From assembly GCA_011037195.1 (NCBI GenBank), contig JAAEAF010014819.1:1-64000 (forward strand): a stretch of 64,000 nt of DNA, written 5' to 3'. The notes beneath the pieces were generated by a model, which worked only from the letters and a program-made list of their open reading frames with translations, was not told the DNA's origin and did not search any database. Numbering within the stretch: position 1 is the stretch's first letter; the number at the start of each line of letters is the position of its first letter. Position numbers and translations under genes: made by a program. Below are positions 55,229 through 64,000 of the stretch, piece by piece. The DNA is from Triatoma infestans (Eukaryota; Arthropoda; Insecta; Hemiptera; Reduviidae).

Positions 55229-56209
55229 TACTTTCTCTTACTCCTAGTAAGAGGAAATATTGTAATCGTGTCAAAATTTCGATATCGATTTTTCAGCGGA
55301 AATATCCGTTTTGAGATCCCCTGAGTCCAAAAAAGTGGTTTTTAGCAAATGGTCTGCGTGTAAGTGTGTGTGTGTGTGAGTGTGTGTAAAAACGAAAAAC
55401 CGTAGAAAATTCAAACTTGATATTCAGTTTAGGTATCACCATGGGATCTGACCCTACGTTATCTGTCAAAATACCTCAACCGGAAGTACCACTTTACTAG
55501 TTAGATTTTTTACTTTTTTGCGATTTGCTCAAAAATGGCTCCGACGATTTTCTTTAAACTTGAAACAACAACCACACATATAAAGAGCTACAACTTTTAT
55601 TTGAAACATTTCTCCGGAAAAATGCAATGAAAGGCACTTTTGGAGGAGGGGTGGAGTTAGGTTTCCATCTAAAGTGCTAGTTCAGTTTATTAGACAATTC
55701 TGTCATCTAAATAATGTTAATTAGAATTAAATATGTTGTTGAAATTCCGAGTTTGAAAAAAATTGGATAACTGGAAGTGCGTTTACTTTACCACTTTATT
55801 TAATGTATATTTCTTTTTCGCAATTTTCTCAAAAATGGCTTCGACGATTTTTTTTTGAAACTTCTAATAAATTAAACATGCAAAAGATCTACATCTTTTA
55901 TTTAAAACATTTCTTTGGGAAAATTTCTTTTAAGGGCACTTTTAGGGGGGGGTGGGTTTATGTTTTTCTCTAAAGTGCTATCATAGTTGATTATACAATT
56001 CTATCATCCAAACATAATTAATTAGAAATAAATAGATGGCTGAAATTCCGAGTTTCAAGAAAATTAGTAAACCGGAAGTGCGCTTTTACTCCACAGTTTT
56101 TTCAGTTTTCGACGAATTTCATTAAATTTGGTACACAAACTATAAAATTTGTCAATTATCATTTTGAGAACTGGAGTAAGAGAAAGTTGTGTGATTGTTT
56201 CACACCAGA
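55229..56209 (-). repeat. Full-length HINE-like repeat (copy 7), reversed
   Basis: The reversed hairpin CTTTCTCTTACTCC-TAGTAAGAGGAAA starts the copy. The tail with TTTTTCAGCGGAAATATCCG, the TG tract (55364-55388), monomers and the reversed start GGAGTAAGAGAAAGTTGTGT ... CACACCAGA follow. It shares private changes with copy 5. Confidence 0.85.
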
Positions 56210-56369
56210 TTTTTTTTACTTGTACAATGGCAGAGAAATCGGGACGAAAACAAACCGTTATTTTATCGTTAAACATGAATTTCTTATAACATGAAAAAAA
56301 AGTTTCGTTCCCCTCACTTTCGTGATAAACGTTTTTCACTGTATTTTGTTCATAAATGCATATACAGGC

Positions 56370-56580
56370 CAAAGTCAGCCGGAACAGTTTATTCGTAGCT
56401 ACTCGCCCAGGCTTACGCAGAATTGCTCCCACAAAGCCATGTTATGTTGCATAAGCATCAAAGTGGGCCTCCTTTCTGGCCATTGTAGACTTATAAGCAC
56501 ATCCATCTCATGGGCTTGGCAGTGGATAGCTTGTCTAGGTTTTGTCAGAAATGGCCGCTTTGGGATTCCCATACGTCTTT
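56370..56580 (+). pseudogene. RNase H LINE C-terminal fragment
   Basis: GQSQPEQFIRSYSPRLT, then in a second frame IKVGLLSGHCRLISTSISWA and LGFVRNGRF, match GQRQAKKFIHSHSPKLTAEL and AVGVLTGHCRLNKHMHRMG of the LINE at 27.4 kb. The zinc knuckle is lost. Confidence 0.7.
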
Positions 56581-56695
56581 AAGGTAAGATTATCAATATC
56601 TGGGTAGAGAATTGACTTCAACTTTGTTTGTCGTGTGTGACAGAATCATAAAGTTAAAAGTCAACTCTCTACCCAGATATTTTGATAGCCTTACT
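56580..56695. repeat. Inverted repeat, arms of about 45 bp
   Basis: GGTAAGATTATCAATATCTG GGTAGAGAATTGACTT pairs with AAGTCAACTCTCTACCCAGA TATTTTGATAGCCTTACTC. The loop is about 26 bases. It follows the LINE fragment directly. Confidence 0.75.
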
Positions 56696-56699
56696 CTGA

Positions 56700-57099
56700 C
56701 AATGGATAAGAAATAAATCATGCTATAAAAGATAAAATCAAAGAAAATATTTTCCGTTAAAGATCTCATTTCTAAATTTTAGAAGAATGAACACTAGTTA
56801 CTCAAATACTCTTTATCATACATTAAACTATTAATATTTAGAATTAAGTGTCACCAAGTATATACTCTTTAAGAGTTTTTCCATTCGGTGGGCACAATGC
56901 CAATGATTGGCTTTATTTACTATAACAGTTATGCCGCCAACTAGCACTTCATAGCGAACAAAATAAAATAAAAAACATTTAACGAGTACTCCAGTATTGA
57001 TTTGGTTTTATAATCAACCAAACAGACAATAGACATAATATGCAGTGGCTACAAAGAAATATTACACAAATTAGGATGGTCATAAAATTTGAGTGAATA
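56700..57099. other. AT-rich stretch, no gene seen
   Basis: No coding frame was found. Confidence 0.4.
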
Positions 57100-57470
57100 T
57101 TTTTTTAAAAAAATTACCTAGAAATAAAAACAAAATTTGTCAATTTTGACTTTTTCAAAATTTACAGGAACTTTTCAGAGAATCCTAAATTTTTGGATTT
57201 TAAACCAACAATGTTTCGTCTATATTGATATTTTTTTAAGGTGCACAATAAATTTTAAATATACGTTCTATCGAATTAATTGAATGAATTGCTAGAACTC
57301 TAATGTTGAAAAAGACATTGGTTAACCAGAAGTATAAGTTTCTTAATTTCTCGTAGATTTTTTTTCGAAAACGGAGCCAAAGATTTTCTTAGAAAAAGCT
57401 GTAAATAATAAATACTATCTGTACAAAGTTGACAATTTTATTGAAACATTTTTCCAAAAACATGCAAAAA
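57100..57470 (-). repeat. HINE-like repeat, old internal fragment
   Basis: ATTGGTTAACCAGAAGTATA, TTTTTTTCGAAAACGGAGCC and AAAGATTTTCTTAGAAAAAG match the reversed monomer (GGAAGTGCG, AAAATGGCTCCGACGATTTTC). No ends are preserved. Confidence 0.45.
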
Positions 57471-57519
57471 ATTAGTAGGCTGGTGCCAAAGAAGAAACTT
57501 TTTATTTTTAAAAAAAAGT

Positions 57520-58720
57520 TTGTTAGACGTTTCGGAATAGCTGCAGATGGAGACTTTATTGGGAATTCCACCGCTCTTTGTAGAGGTGAAAACTATGGCA
57601 ATGAAAGCCTGTTATAGAATTAAAAGGGCAGGTTTTTGGCAGGGTAAGCGATATAGTCACTCTACCATTCATCGCGAGAGTAGAGTGGTTTCCCCTCTGA
57701 TAGAATGCTGAAAACTTGTTTTCGAGCATTCTTACATTGTCAGGTTATCCTTAGGGAAGATTGGGCAAGCTTGGGTCCGTCTTGATACATGATAATTACT
57801 TCCGGTGTTATACAGACGGCTCCAGAATGGATGGTAGGTCTGGAGCTGCGGTCGACTTTGAGACCGGAGATCATTTGGCAGTATCTCTTGGGAATGGACC
57901 ACAGTCTTCCAGACTGAGGTTTATGCTATTCTTTGTTGTGTCTTGGATGAGAGGATATGTAACACTAAATTAAAAGGTGTTTGTATCTGCTCGGACAGCC
58001 AAGTTGCGAGGAGGCGCTGACTTCATGTGTCTTCACTTCCAGGTTGGTGTCAGAATGTTCTAAAAGACTGGAAAAGCTTTCTTCTCTGAAGATGTGCTTC
58101 TAGTCTGGGTGCCAGGTCACATGGGAATTTTTGGAAATGAGCAGGTGAATAGGTTTGCCAAATTAGGCGCCTCTCTTCCTTTCATTGGTCCTGAGCCTGC
58201 ATTGGCGTGTCTTCTGGCACATGCCTGTCAGGCTTCCAGACATGGACAATTTCACAGCATTGAGCTCAGTTGGTTTTCGGCTGTCCAAAATGTTCATCGG
58301 GGGTCCGGACAAGGCCATTAGTGAGACGTTGCTGTGTTTTTTACGGAACTCTCTCAGGCATCAGGTTGGATCTCTTACCTGACATTGTGGTTTAAGGAGA
58401 CATCTCTACATAATGGGGCTCATGGCGGATCCATTTTGAGAGTCTGTGAGACAGAGGAGGAAACACCCAACCATCTTATGATTGATTGCCTGGGTTGTGA
58501 GGAAATTAGATTCAGGACCTAGAGCTTAGGCTATTTCCGCTTAAGGTTATTGTCCGATTTATTCGGACTGCAGTGAATCTTAGATGGATTAGATCCGGGT
58601 CTGGATTTTTGTTCTAGACCCGGTTTGTTGTTGTTTTGCTTGGGGGAGCTATATGGGCCGGTGAGGCTTTGGATAGCGTAGGGTTTGGTCTCTCCCCACA
58701 GACAAATAAAAAAATAGACG
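57520..58720 (+). pseudogene. RNase H LINE remnant (second subfamily)
   Basis: LLGIPPLFVEVKTMAMKACY and RIKRAGFWQGKRYSHSTIH form the linker after the reverse transcriptase. RNase H follows: FRCYTDGSRMDGRSG (first Asp), RLRFMLFFVVSW (glutamate region, altered), ICSDSQVA-like traces, and LLVWVPGHMGIFGNEQVN, where the usual D of GNExxD is N. Then FIGPEPALAC and the knuckle ILRVCETEEETPNHLMIDCL (C-x2-C-x8-H-x4-C). At least four frame changes and stops break it. It is related to, but distinct from, the LINE at 27.4 kb. Confidence 0.82.
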
Positions 58721-59431
58721 TTTCGGACACCTTTGGTGTCCTTCCACAGGAACTACAAAACAAAAAATGCGGAACTACAGAAAATTATATGATAAACATT
58801 AAAACAAAATTAATTATAAAACAATATTAAAAAGATATGATACCTGTTAAGGACGAATGGAGAGAGTTCAATGTTGGAGGAGGTTAATGTTGGGTTGTGG
58901 AGTAAGGTAAGTTTCTTCTTTGGCTTGTTTAATTAACAACGGCCAAACATAACTATTGTCTACATTGATTTTTCCAGAAATTCTTGGAAATATATGTTAT
59001 TAAACTATAACATTGGATTTGATGGGATCGCTGTCTTCTAGACCACAAAGTAATCTGCTTAGATGTGATTCAGTTCAGTCCTATTATTGCTTTGTGCTGA
59101 GAACCAATATGCTACCCTCAATCCTATGTTTATGTCAAGGAAAAAAATACTTTTAATGCAATGCCAAATTTGAAAAATATGTCAATTATAACTTGTTTAA
59201 TTTTAATACGAGAAAGTCGTGTGCGGAATGTTCAAAACTAGAATTATTTTTATGTTCTATTTTTTTTCTTCAAATTACAATACCACATTTTTCAACAAAT
59301 AAATATGCTGATTTTAAAAAGTAATGATTAACACGTTTTAGCTCGAGATTCCTGTCGAGAACAATTTAACTGCATGTTTCGATCTGTTAAATTAGAAATT
59401 GTTAATTGAAAAAAATCTTTTGTGCCCCTCG
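58721..59431. other. AT-rich stretch, no clear gene
   Basis: TACGAGAAAGTCGTGTGCGG near 59210 may be an old reversed 5' end of the main repeat family. No gene was found. Confidence 0.4.
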
Positions 59432-59605
59432 GAGTATTCTGAGTACACTGCCGGCTTCCGAGCAGTGTTCTCTAGTTACAGAGAACATTGCAGAGGTAGT
59501 GAGCACTATAGCCTCGTGGGAATTGAAAAATTTAAGACCTGCATGGCTGGATCCTGACCCGTGACTTTTGCGTGGGAGTTTCTGGGCTAGATTTTTCCAC
59601 CAGAT
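59432..59605 (-). mobile_element. tRNA-derived SINE, family 1, reversed and diverged
   Basis: On the minus strand AGCCCAGAAACTCCCACGCA, AAAGTCACGGGTCAGGATCC (worn box B), TCTGTAACTAGAGAACACTG and CTCGGAAGCCGGCAGTGTAC occur in the order of the family. Confidence 0.65.
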
Positions 59606-59689
59606 TTTAATAAACTTATGATTCCATTACCTTTACAAACAATTAAGAGGGCGAAACAAATAAATTTCTAGATTATACAGTACCATCGG

Positions 59690-59885
59690 CCTCACACGTT
59701 AGTCTAGTGGCGCACTCATCTTTGATAAGGAGAATTCAGGATTCCATACCCTTGGGGTTGTTATAACATAACGATGATGATCCAGATTATCGGAAAAAAA
59801 TTGAAAAGCTATAATTTCAGCCAAGCAATCAAGATAGCTTGGCTAGAACTAATCGGCGGCAGGAACCGCGGCATGCTTACTACAA
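59690..59885 (+). mobile_element. tRNA-derived SINE, family 2, diverged
   Basis: CCTCACACGTTAGTCTAGTG, GCGCACTC and GGAGAATTCAGGATTCCATA match the 5' part; CTAGAACTAATCGGCGGCAG with GAACCGCGGCATGCTTAC match the 3' body of the copies at 7.1 and 44.7 kb. Confidence 0.65.
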
Positions 59886-60085
59886 AAATAAAAAATCCCC
59901 CACAAAAAAAGATCGCCGCAAGATATGCTTTAGCACTTTTCGGGCTATTGGACTATTTTTTTCTTACAGCATCACCCCAAATATAATATTAATTGCGCCT
60001 AAACCTTCACTAAATTTGTAGAAAATATGATAATTAAAATTTGAGTAATGCAGCAAGTGAAAGTCTCTGTTATATCAACTATAAG

Positions 60086-60233
60086 CGTGATTTGCACAAA
60101 TTGGTCTGTGTGTGTGTGTGTGTGTGTGTGAGTGTGTTTGTAGTCAGAGTCAAAAACGGAACATCACAGAAAACTGAAAGTTGTTAATTCGTTTAAATGA
60201 TTCTAGGTTGTAGGCGACAATAAAGATTTGGTA
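60086..60233 (+). repeat. Flank shared with 33.11 kb, with TG microsatellite
   Basis: GCGTGATTTGCACAAATTGG, a TG tract, AGTCAGAGTCAAAAACGGAA, CATCACAGAAAACTGAAAGT and GTAGGCGACAATAAAGATTT match 33110-33302, again leading straight into SINE family 1. Confidence 0.8.
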
Positions 60234-60474
60234 GAGGGAAGGAAATAGCTAAGTGGTTAGCGTACTGGACTCCCACGCGGAGGACCCGGGTTCGAGTCTA
60301 GCTGGGCTACCCTTAGATTTTTTCTTCCTAGGAGCCCCTACAGCTCAACTATCCAGTGATGGACAGTGTTGTCTGTAAGGAGAGAACACCGTCCGGAGAC
60401 CGGCAGTGCACTGAGAAGGTTCCGAGTGCCAATGACCATAGATGTTGACGTGCCTCAAATTAAAAAAAAAAAAA
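60234..60474 (+). mobile_element. tRNA-derived SINE, family 1, best-preserved copy
   Basis: Box A is AAATAGCTAAGTGGTTAGCG and box B CCGGGTTCGAGTCTAGC. TTCTTCCTAGGAGCCCCTAC, GATGGACAGTGTTGTCTGTA, GGAGAGAACACCGTCCGGAG and CCATAGATGTTGACGTGCCT follow, with an A tail of 13. A HINE-like copy begins directly after the A tail. Confidence 0.9.
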
Positions 60475-61523
60475 TCTGGTGTGAAACACTTACACAATTT
60501 TCTCTTACTCCAGTTTTCAAAATTATAATTAACAAATTTTATAGTTAGTGCACCAAATTTAATGAATTGTTGTGGTGGTTGGTTCTGCAGAGCTGGAAAG
60601 CATCAGAGACATTTTCCGTGATAGCCTGCTTCATTTTGTGAGTGACAGCCTGCAAATTGTGTGTGTAAACTGAATTCGCTCTGTGCAAGTCTGTATTATC
60701 ACCTGTCTGACAAACGCATCCTGAAGATAGGCGGGCGCCCAAAACCGGTCGATGACCACCAAATGAAGCAGGCTATCACGGTCTCTGATGCTCTGAAATT
60801 TAATGAAATTCGTCGAAAACTGAAAAACCGGTCCGGTAAAAGCGCACTTCCGGTTTACTGATTTCCTTGAAACTCAGAATTTTGGCCAGCTAATTATTTC
60901 TAATTAATTTTGTTTGGATGATACCTCTCCTGAAAGTGCCTTTAAATGAATTTAATGACACATCTTTGTATAGGAAGTTTAAAAAAAAAAACGTTGAGAC
61001 CATTTTTGAGAAAATCCCGAAAAAGTGAAAAAATCATTTAGTAAAATAGTAGAGTAAACGCACTTCCGGTCATCCGATTTTTTTCAAACTCGGATTTCAA
61101 CAGCATATTTAATACTAATTAACATGATTTAGATGACTGAATTGTATAATAAACTGAAATAGCACTTTAAAAGAAACCATAACCCCACCCCTCCCCCAAA
61201 AGTGCCCTTAAATGAATTTTGTAGAAAGATGTTACAAATAAATGTTGTAGCACTTTGTAGGTGTAGTTGATGTACCAAGTTTGAAGAAAATCGTTGGAGC
61301 CATTTTTGAAAAAAAATCGCAAAAAATTAAAAGGGAATATTAAGTTTGATCTTTCTACGGTTTTTCGTTTTTGAGCTATACTGTACACATACATACATAC
61401 ATACATACATACGCAGATACACATACACTCAGGGGACCTTAAAACGGATATTTCCGGTGAAAACTCGATATCGAAAATATGACACGATTACAATACTTCC
61501 TCCTACTAGGAGTAAGAGAAGTA
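60475..61523 (+). repeat. HINE-like repeat (copy 8), with an inserted foldback element
   Basis: It starts TCTGGTGTGAAACACTTACA in the A tail of the SINE, with TTTTCTCTTACTCC near 60500. It is interrupted at 60567-60795, then continues AAATTTAATGAAATTCGTCG. ACTTCCGG marks lie near 60846 and 61061. A short CATA microsatellite (61386-61412), the TTCCGGTGAAAACTCGATAT tail and the hairpin (end 61523) close it. Confidence 0.85.
60567..60795. mobile_element. 229-bp foldback element with a 12-bp target duplication
   Basis: AAATTTAATGAA at 60555-60566 and 60796-60807 flanks the insert. Near the left, AGCATCAGAGACATTTTCCG TGATAGCCTGCTTCATTT pairs with the right end AAATGAAGCAGGCTATCACG GTCTCTGATGCT. 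Inside, ACGCATCCTGAAGATAGGCG GGCGCCCAAAACC is the CTGAAGA-stem motif, here with AAAA for GAAA. It is related to 34090-34300. Confidence 0.8.
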
Positions 61524-61586
61524 AAAATATCCGGTGAAACAGTTGAATACAAAGACCTAATTGCCATCAGAATTCAGAAACAAATA

Positions 61587-61634
<48 letters not shown>

Positions 61635-61637
61635 AAC
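61587..61637 (+). repeat. (GT)n then (GA)n microsatellite
   Basis: A GT tract of about 30 bases passes directly into a GA tract of about 16 bases. Confidence 0.9.
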
Positions 61638-61639
61638 GA

Positions 61640-62600
61640 TCATTTAAGTATTCATGTCAAAATTCTGAAGGAACTTCTACGATCTTAAGGAAATAAATGT
61701 GAAATGAAAATTATTGCTTAAAATATCATACATTACAAAATTCAATAGAACTATCTAATTATCAGTTTTATTTACATACTTTAATGTAAAAAACATTAAA
61801 TACGTGTATTTAATGTCGTATAATATGTTTCTATAAATTTATAAAAGTTATTAAATACTATGGAATATTTAAAATAATTACAGTCGTTATAAAGACAAAT
61901 ACTGTTTGGGACTGGTAAACAATTTTCTTGATTTCTGTTCAGTTTAAATACTTGAAAATGACTTTGAAGTATTAATTTGCATGATTTTCTTGATGTAACG
62001 GTCGTTAGTACCAGAGAGAAAGAAATGGGGCAAGTATTGTATGGAACATTAAACTAAATGGAATATTTCATCACTTCTGATAATGATAACGATCCATAAA
62101 CCTTTTTTTTTTTTTATATTCAACAGCCATAATAATCACTCTTACTATGTCATTAAGATCATTTATATTAATATTAGTCACTTTAATAAATTGTTTACTA
62201 TTTCTTTTAATTATTATCTCTCGCCACGAATATCTTTTCACACAGTTTTTTATATTAAAACGATATTGATTATTCAATCATTTTCCTTCACTTTTAATTT
62301 CACTTACTGCCCGTCAGTTGGGCAAATTTTTTCAAAATTGCATTAACATCGAAAATATAAGATACTAGTCCAGCGAGGACGAAAACATTTTGTAGCATTG
62401 TGTCTGATAATTGTGTGTGTGCGTGTGTGCGAGAAAGAGAGAGAGAAAACAGAACATTTCAAAAACAAAATATCCCAGGAGAAACCCATACTTGATATCC
62501 CGTCTAACTGGTAAGAATTGAAAAAACTGGTTAAGAATATAAGGGAACCTAAAAGAGAATCGTGTCCATTGAAAAGAGGAACGTTTACCATTAGGAAGAT
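61640..62600. other. AT-rich stretch, no gene seen
   Basis: ATACTTGATATCCCGTCTAA near 62490 may be a trace of the main repeat family. No gene was found. Confidence 0.4.
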
Positions 62601-62800
62601 TACGAATTGTTGTGGTTGGTTCTGAAGATTAAGGGTAAGTGCGCATTAGGTGGCCACTGAGGTCTATTGCTATCTGAGAATACGCGCGCACTTAACGATA
62701 AGCGGCCAGCGGCCAGGCGTGGCCGTCGAGAATCACTCTATTTATTAGAAATCCATCAGTGGAGCGCAATAGCCGCGGCGGCCAGTACGTTTTGCTAGCA
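62601..62800. other. GC-richer patch with inverted repeats
   Basis: TAAGTGCGC (about 62635) pairs with GCGCACTTA (about 62686). GGCCAGCGGCCAGGCGTGGCC and CCGCGGCGGCCAG give further self-complementary blocks. TTGTTGTGGTTGGTTCTG at the start also occurs at the left end of the foldback element at 60567. No gene was recognised. Confidence 0.45.
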
Positions 62801-62881
62801 TTTTTCAAATGAACTGCTAATAATAATAATAAGTATAAGACGCAGTAAACACACCGTAAACACACAGTATACAAGACACAG

Positions 62882-63711
62882 TAAACACACCTAGAAACGA
62901 AGACACACATATTACAGAAAAGCTTGCCAGCTGGTCACAGAAAGCTATACACGGTAGACACTATGATACAGTAAACCAGAGACACATCAGCAAAAAATAC
63001 TCATACACATGGCTAACAAAAGGTGACCTGCAACCAGAAACAGAAGGATTCAACATCGCAATACAAGACCATGTAATAGCCACAAGAAACTACATCAAAC
63101 ACATAAGCAATAGTACCACCTTACAGAATGACCAATGAAAATGTAAACAATTCCCGGAAATAACAGAACACATAACCAGCGGATGCAAACTGTTGGCAGC
63201 CACAGACTACACAGACAGACACAATGCAGCTGCGAAGATATTACACCAAGAACTCGCACTAAAACATAACCTTATTACTGAACGGACCCCATACTACAAA
63301 TACCACCCACAAACCGTTCTGGAAAACACAAACACAAAGCTCTACTGGGATACAACACTACGAACTGACCGCACGATAGATTACAACAGACCAGATATCA
63401 CACTAGTAAACAAAAATGAGAACACCACATACATGATAGACATATCCATCCCTAATGATAAAAACATCAAAACAAAAGAACAGGAAAAAATAGACAAATA
63501 CACACCTCTCGCAATAGAAATAAAACAAATATGGAAGCAGAGCAAAATAACAATACTACCAATTATAATATCACCTACAGGAGGCACACCACACTCTTTC
63601 ATCCGCAACATAGAAACACTAGAACTACACCCATACATACATCAACAGATACAGAAAGCTGTCATACTGAAAACTTGTAACACTGTACGGAAATTTCTGA
63701 ACAACACTTGA
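62882..63711 (+). pseudogene. LINE C-terminus with restriction-like endonuclease (R2/R4-type)
   Basis: The frame reads ITEKLASWSQKAIHGRHYDT, YTWLTKGDLQPETEGFNIAI, and QDHVIATRNYIKHI, then an in-frame TGA at 63136-63138 beside the cysteine-rich knuckle (KCKQFPEITEHITSGCKLL). After it the endonuclease domain follows: DYTDRHNAAAKILHQELALK, then RPDITLVNKNENTTYMIDIS with the PD...D pattern of restriction-like nucleases, and KQIWKQSKITILPI. It ends at TGA 63709-63711. In R2-type LINEs this domain nicks the target, often in rDNA or another fixed site. The reverse transcriptase is missing (5' truncation), and the TGA would prevent translation of the complete segment. Confidence 0.85.
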
Positions 63712-64000
63712 TACACAAGACACATCTAGCTTACTTGGTAGCAAAAGCAACCCGTAAGCAAGAGAATACTTTCAAATACACAAAATTTATCGTAAGAAAT
63801 ATAATCTGGTATCTCAGTAGAAACCATGCATGGTATTAATCTGGTACCTGAGTATAAACCATGCATGGTATTATATGAAATGCCTAGGCATTCTATAGAA
63901 TGCCTGAATTTCATACTTTGCCGGTAACATATACATAAAAAGAAAAGCAAAATTACAGATAATAAAGAAAATTACTATTTTGTTTTATTATAATTATTAA
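63712..64000 (+). repeat. Probable 3' UTR of the R2/R4-type LINE with structured repeats
   Basis: Two direct repeats of about 35 bp, AATCTGGTATCTCAGTAGAA... and AATCTGGTACCTGAGTATAA..., both contain ACCATGCATGGT (63804-63871). Directly after, TATGAAATGCCTA-GGCATTC-TATA-GAATGCC-TGAATTTCATA (63872-63914) forms a long hairpin. Such structure would suit recognition by the LINE reverse transcriptase. The end of the element is not defined before the window closes. Confidence 0.5.

Noticed and set aside
1..64000. CRISPR array, bacterial operon or phage content
   Set aside because: There are no regularly spaced identical repeats, no bacterial gene organisation, and the TE content is that of an animal genome.

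Overview
The window looks like intergenic or intronic DNA of an insect. It is very AT-rich and full of A and T runs and CA/TG microsatellites. Almost everything recognisable in it is a transposable element of an arthropod type. A hemipteran source is a guess from the general look of the repeats, not something the sequence proves. I see no complete host gene, rRNA or tRNA gene. The best host-gene candidate is one 87-nt exon-like block on the minus strand near the left edge, with a plausible acceptor and donor.

DNA transposons: a piggyBac-like element with TTAA duplications (3767-5840), a PIF/Harbinger-like element with TAA duplications broken by a LINE (11489-13484), a Tc1/mariner-type foldback element with arms of about 818 bp (16972-18956), a nearly full-length mariner with a DD34D triad but two frameshifts (23072-24375), three mariner transposase remnants (about 20.76, 34.9 and 48.2 kb), and a deleted Helitron that keeps both ends and a helicase fragment (25391-26809).

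The dominant repeat is a family of about 1 kb elements with more than a dozen copies or fragments on both strands. Each full copy starts with TCTGGTGTGAAAC after an A run. It then has a subterminal ACTTTCTCTTACTCC, about two degenerate 300-bp monomers, a CA microsatellite, and a 3' hairpin whose outer arm is the inverse complement of the 5' subterminal motif. This matches the published plan of non-autonomous Helentrons (HINE/DINE-1 type); the assignment is inference. Copies are nested in each other, carry LINE, SINE and foldback insertions, and one copy with its flank is duplicated in inverted orientation 11.5 kb away.

Retroelements: 3' ends of RNase H-bearing LINEs (about 9.6, 27.3, 51.1, 56.4 and 57.5 kb), Jockey-like RT fragments (46.2 and 53.6 kb), R1/LOA-like zinc-knuckle ends (11.8 and 32.2 kb), an RTE-like end (41.7 kb), a restriction-like-endonuclease LINE end of R2/R4 type (62.9-63.7 kb), and two tRNA-derived SINE families. 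Two further repeat families carry a conserved CTGAAGA-hairpin-CGAAAC motif that resembles a hammerhead core. Nothing in the window forms a gene pathway; the layout records repeated waves of insertion, nesting and decay.
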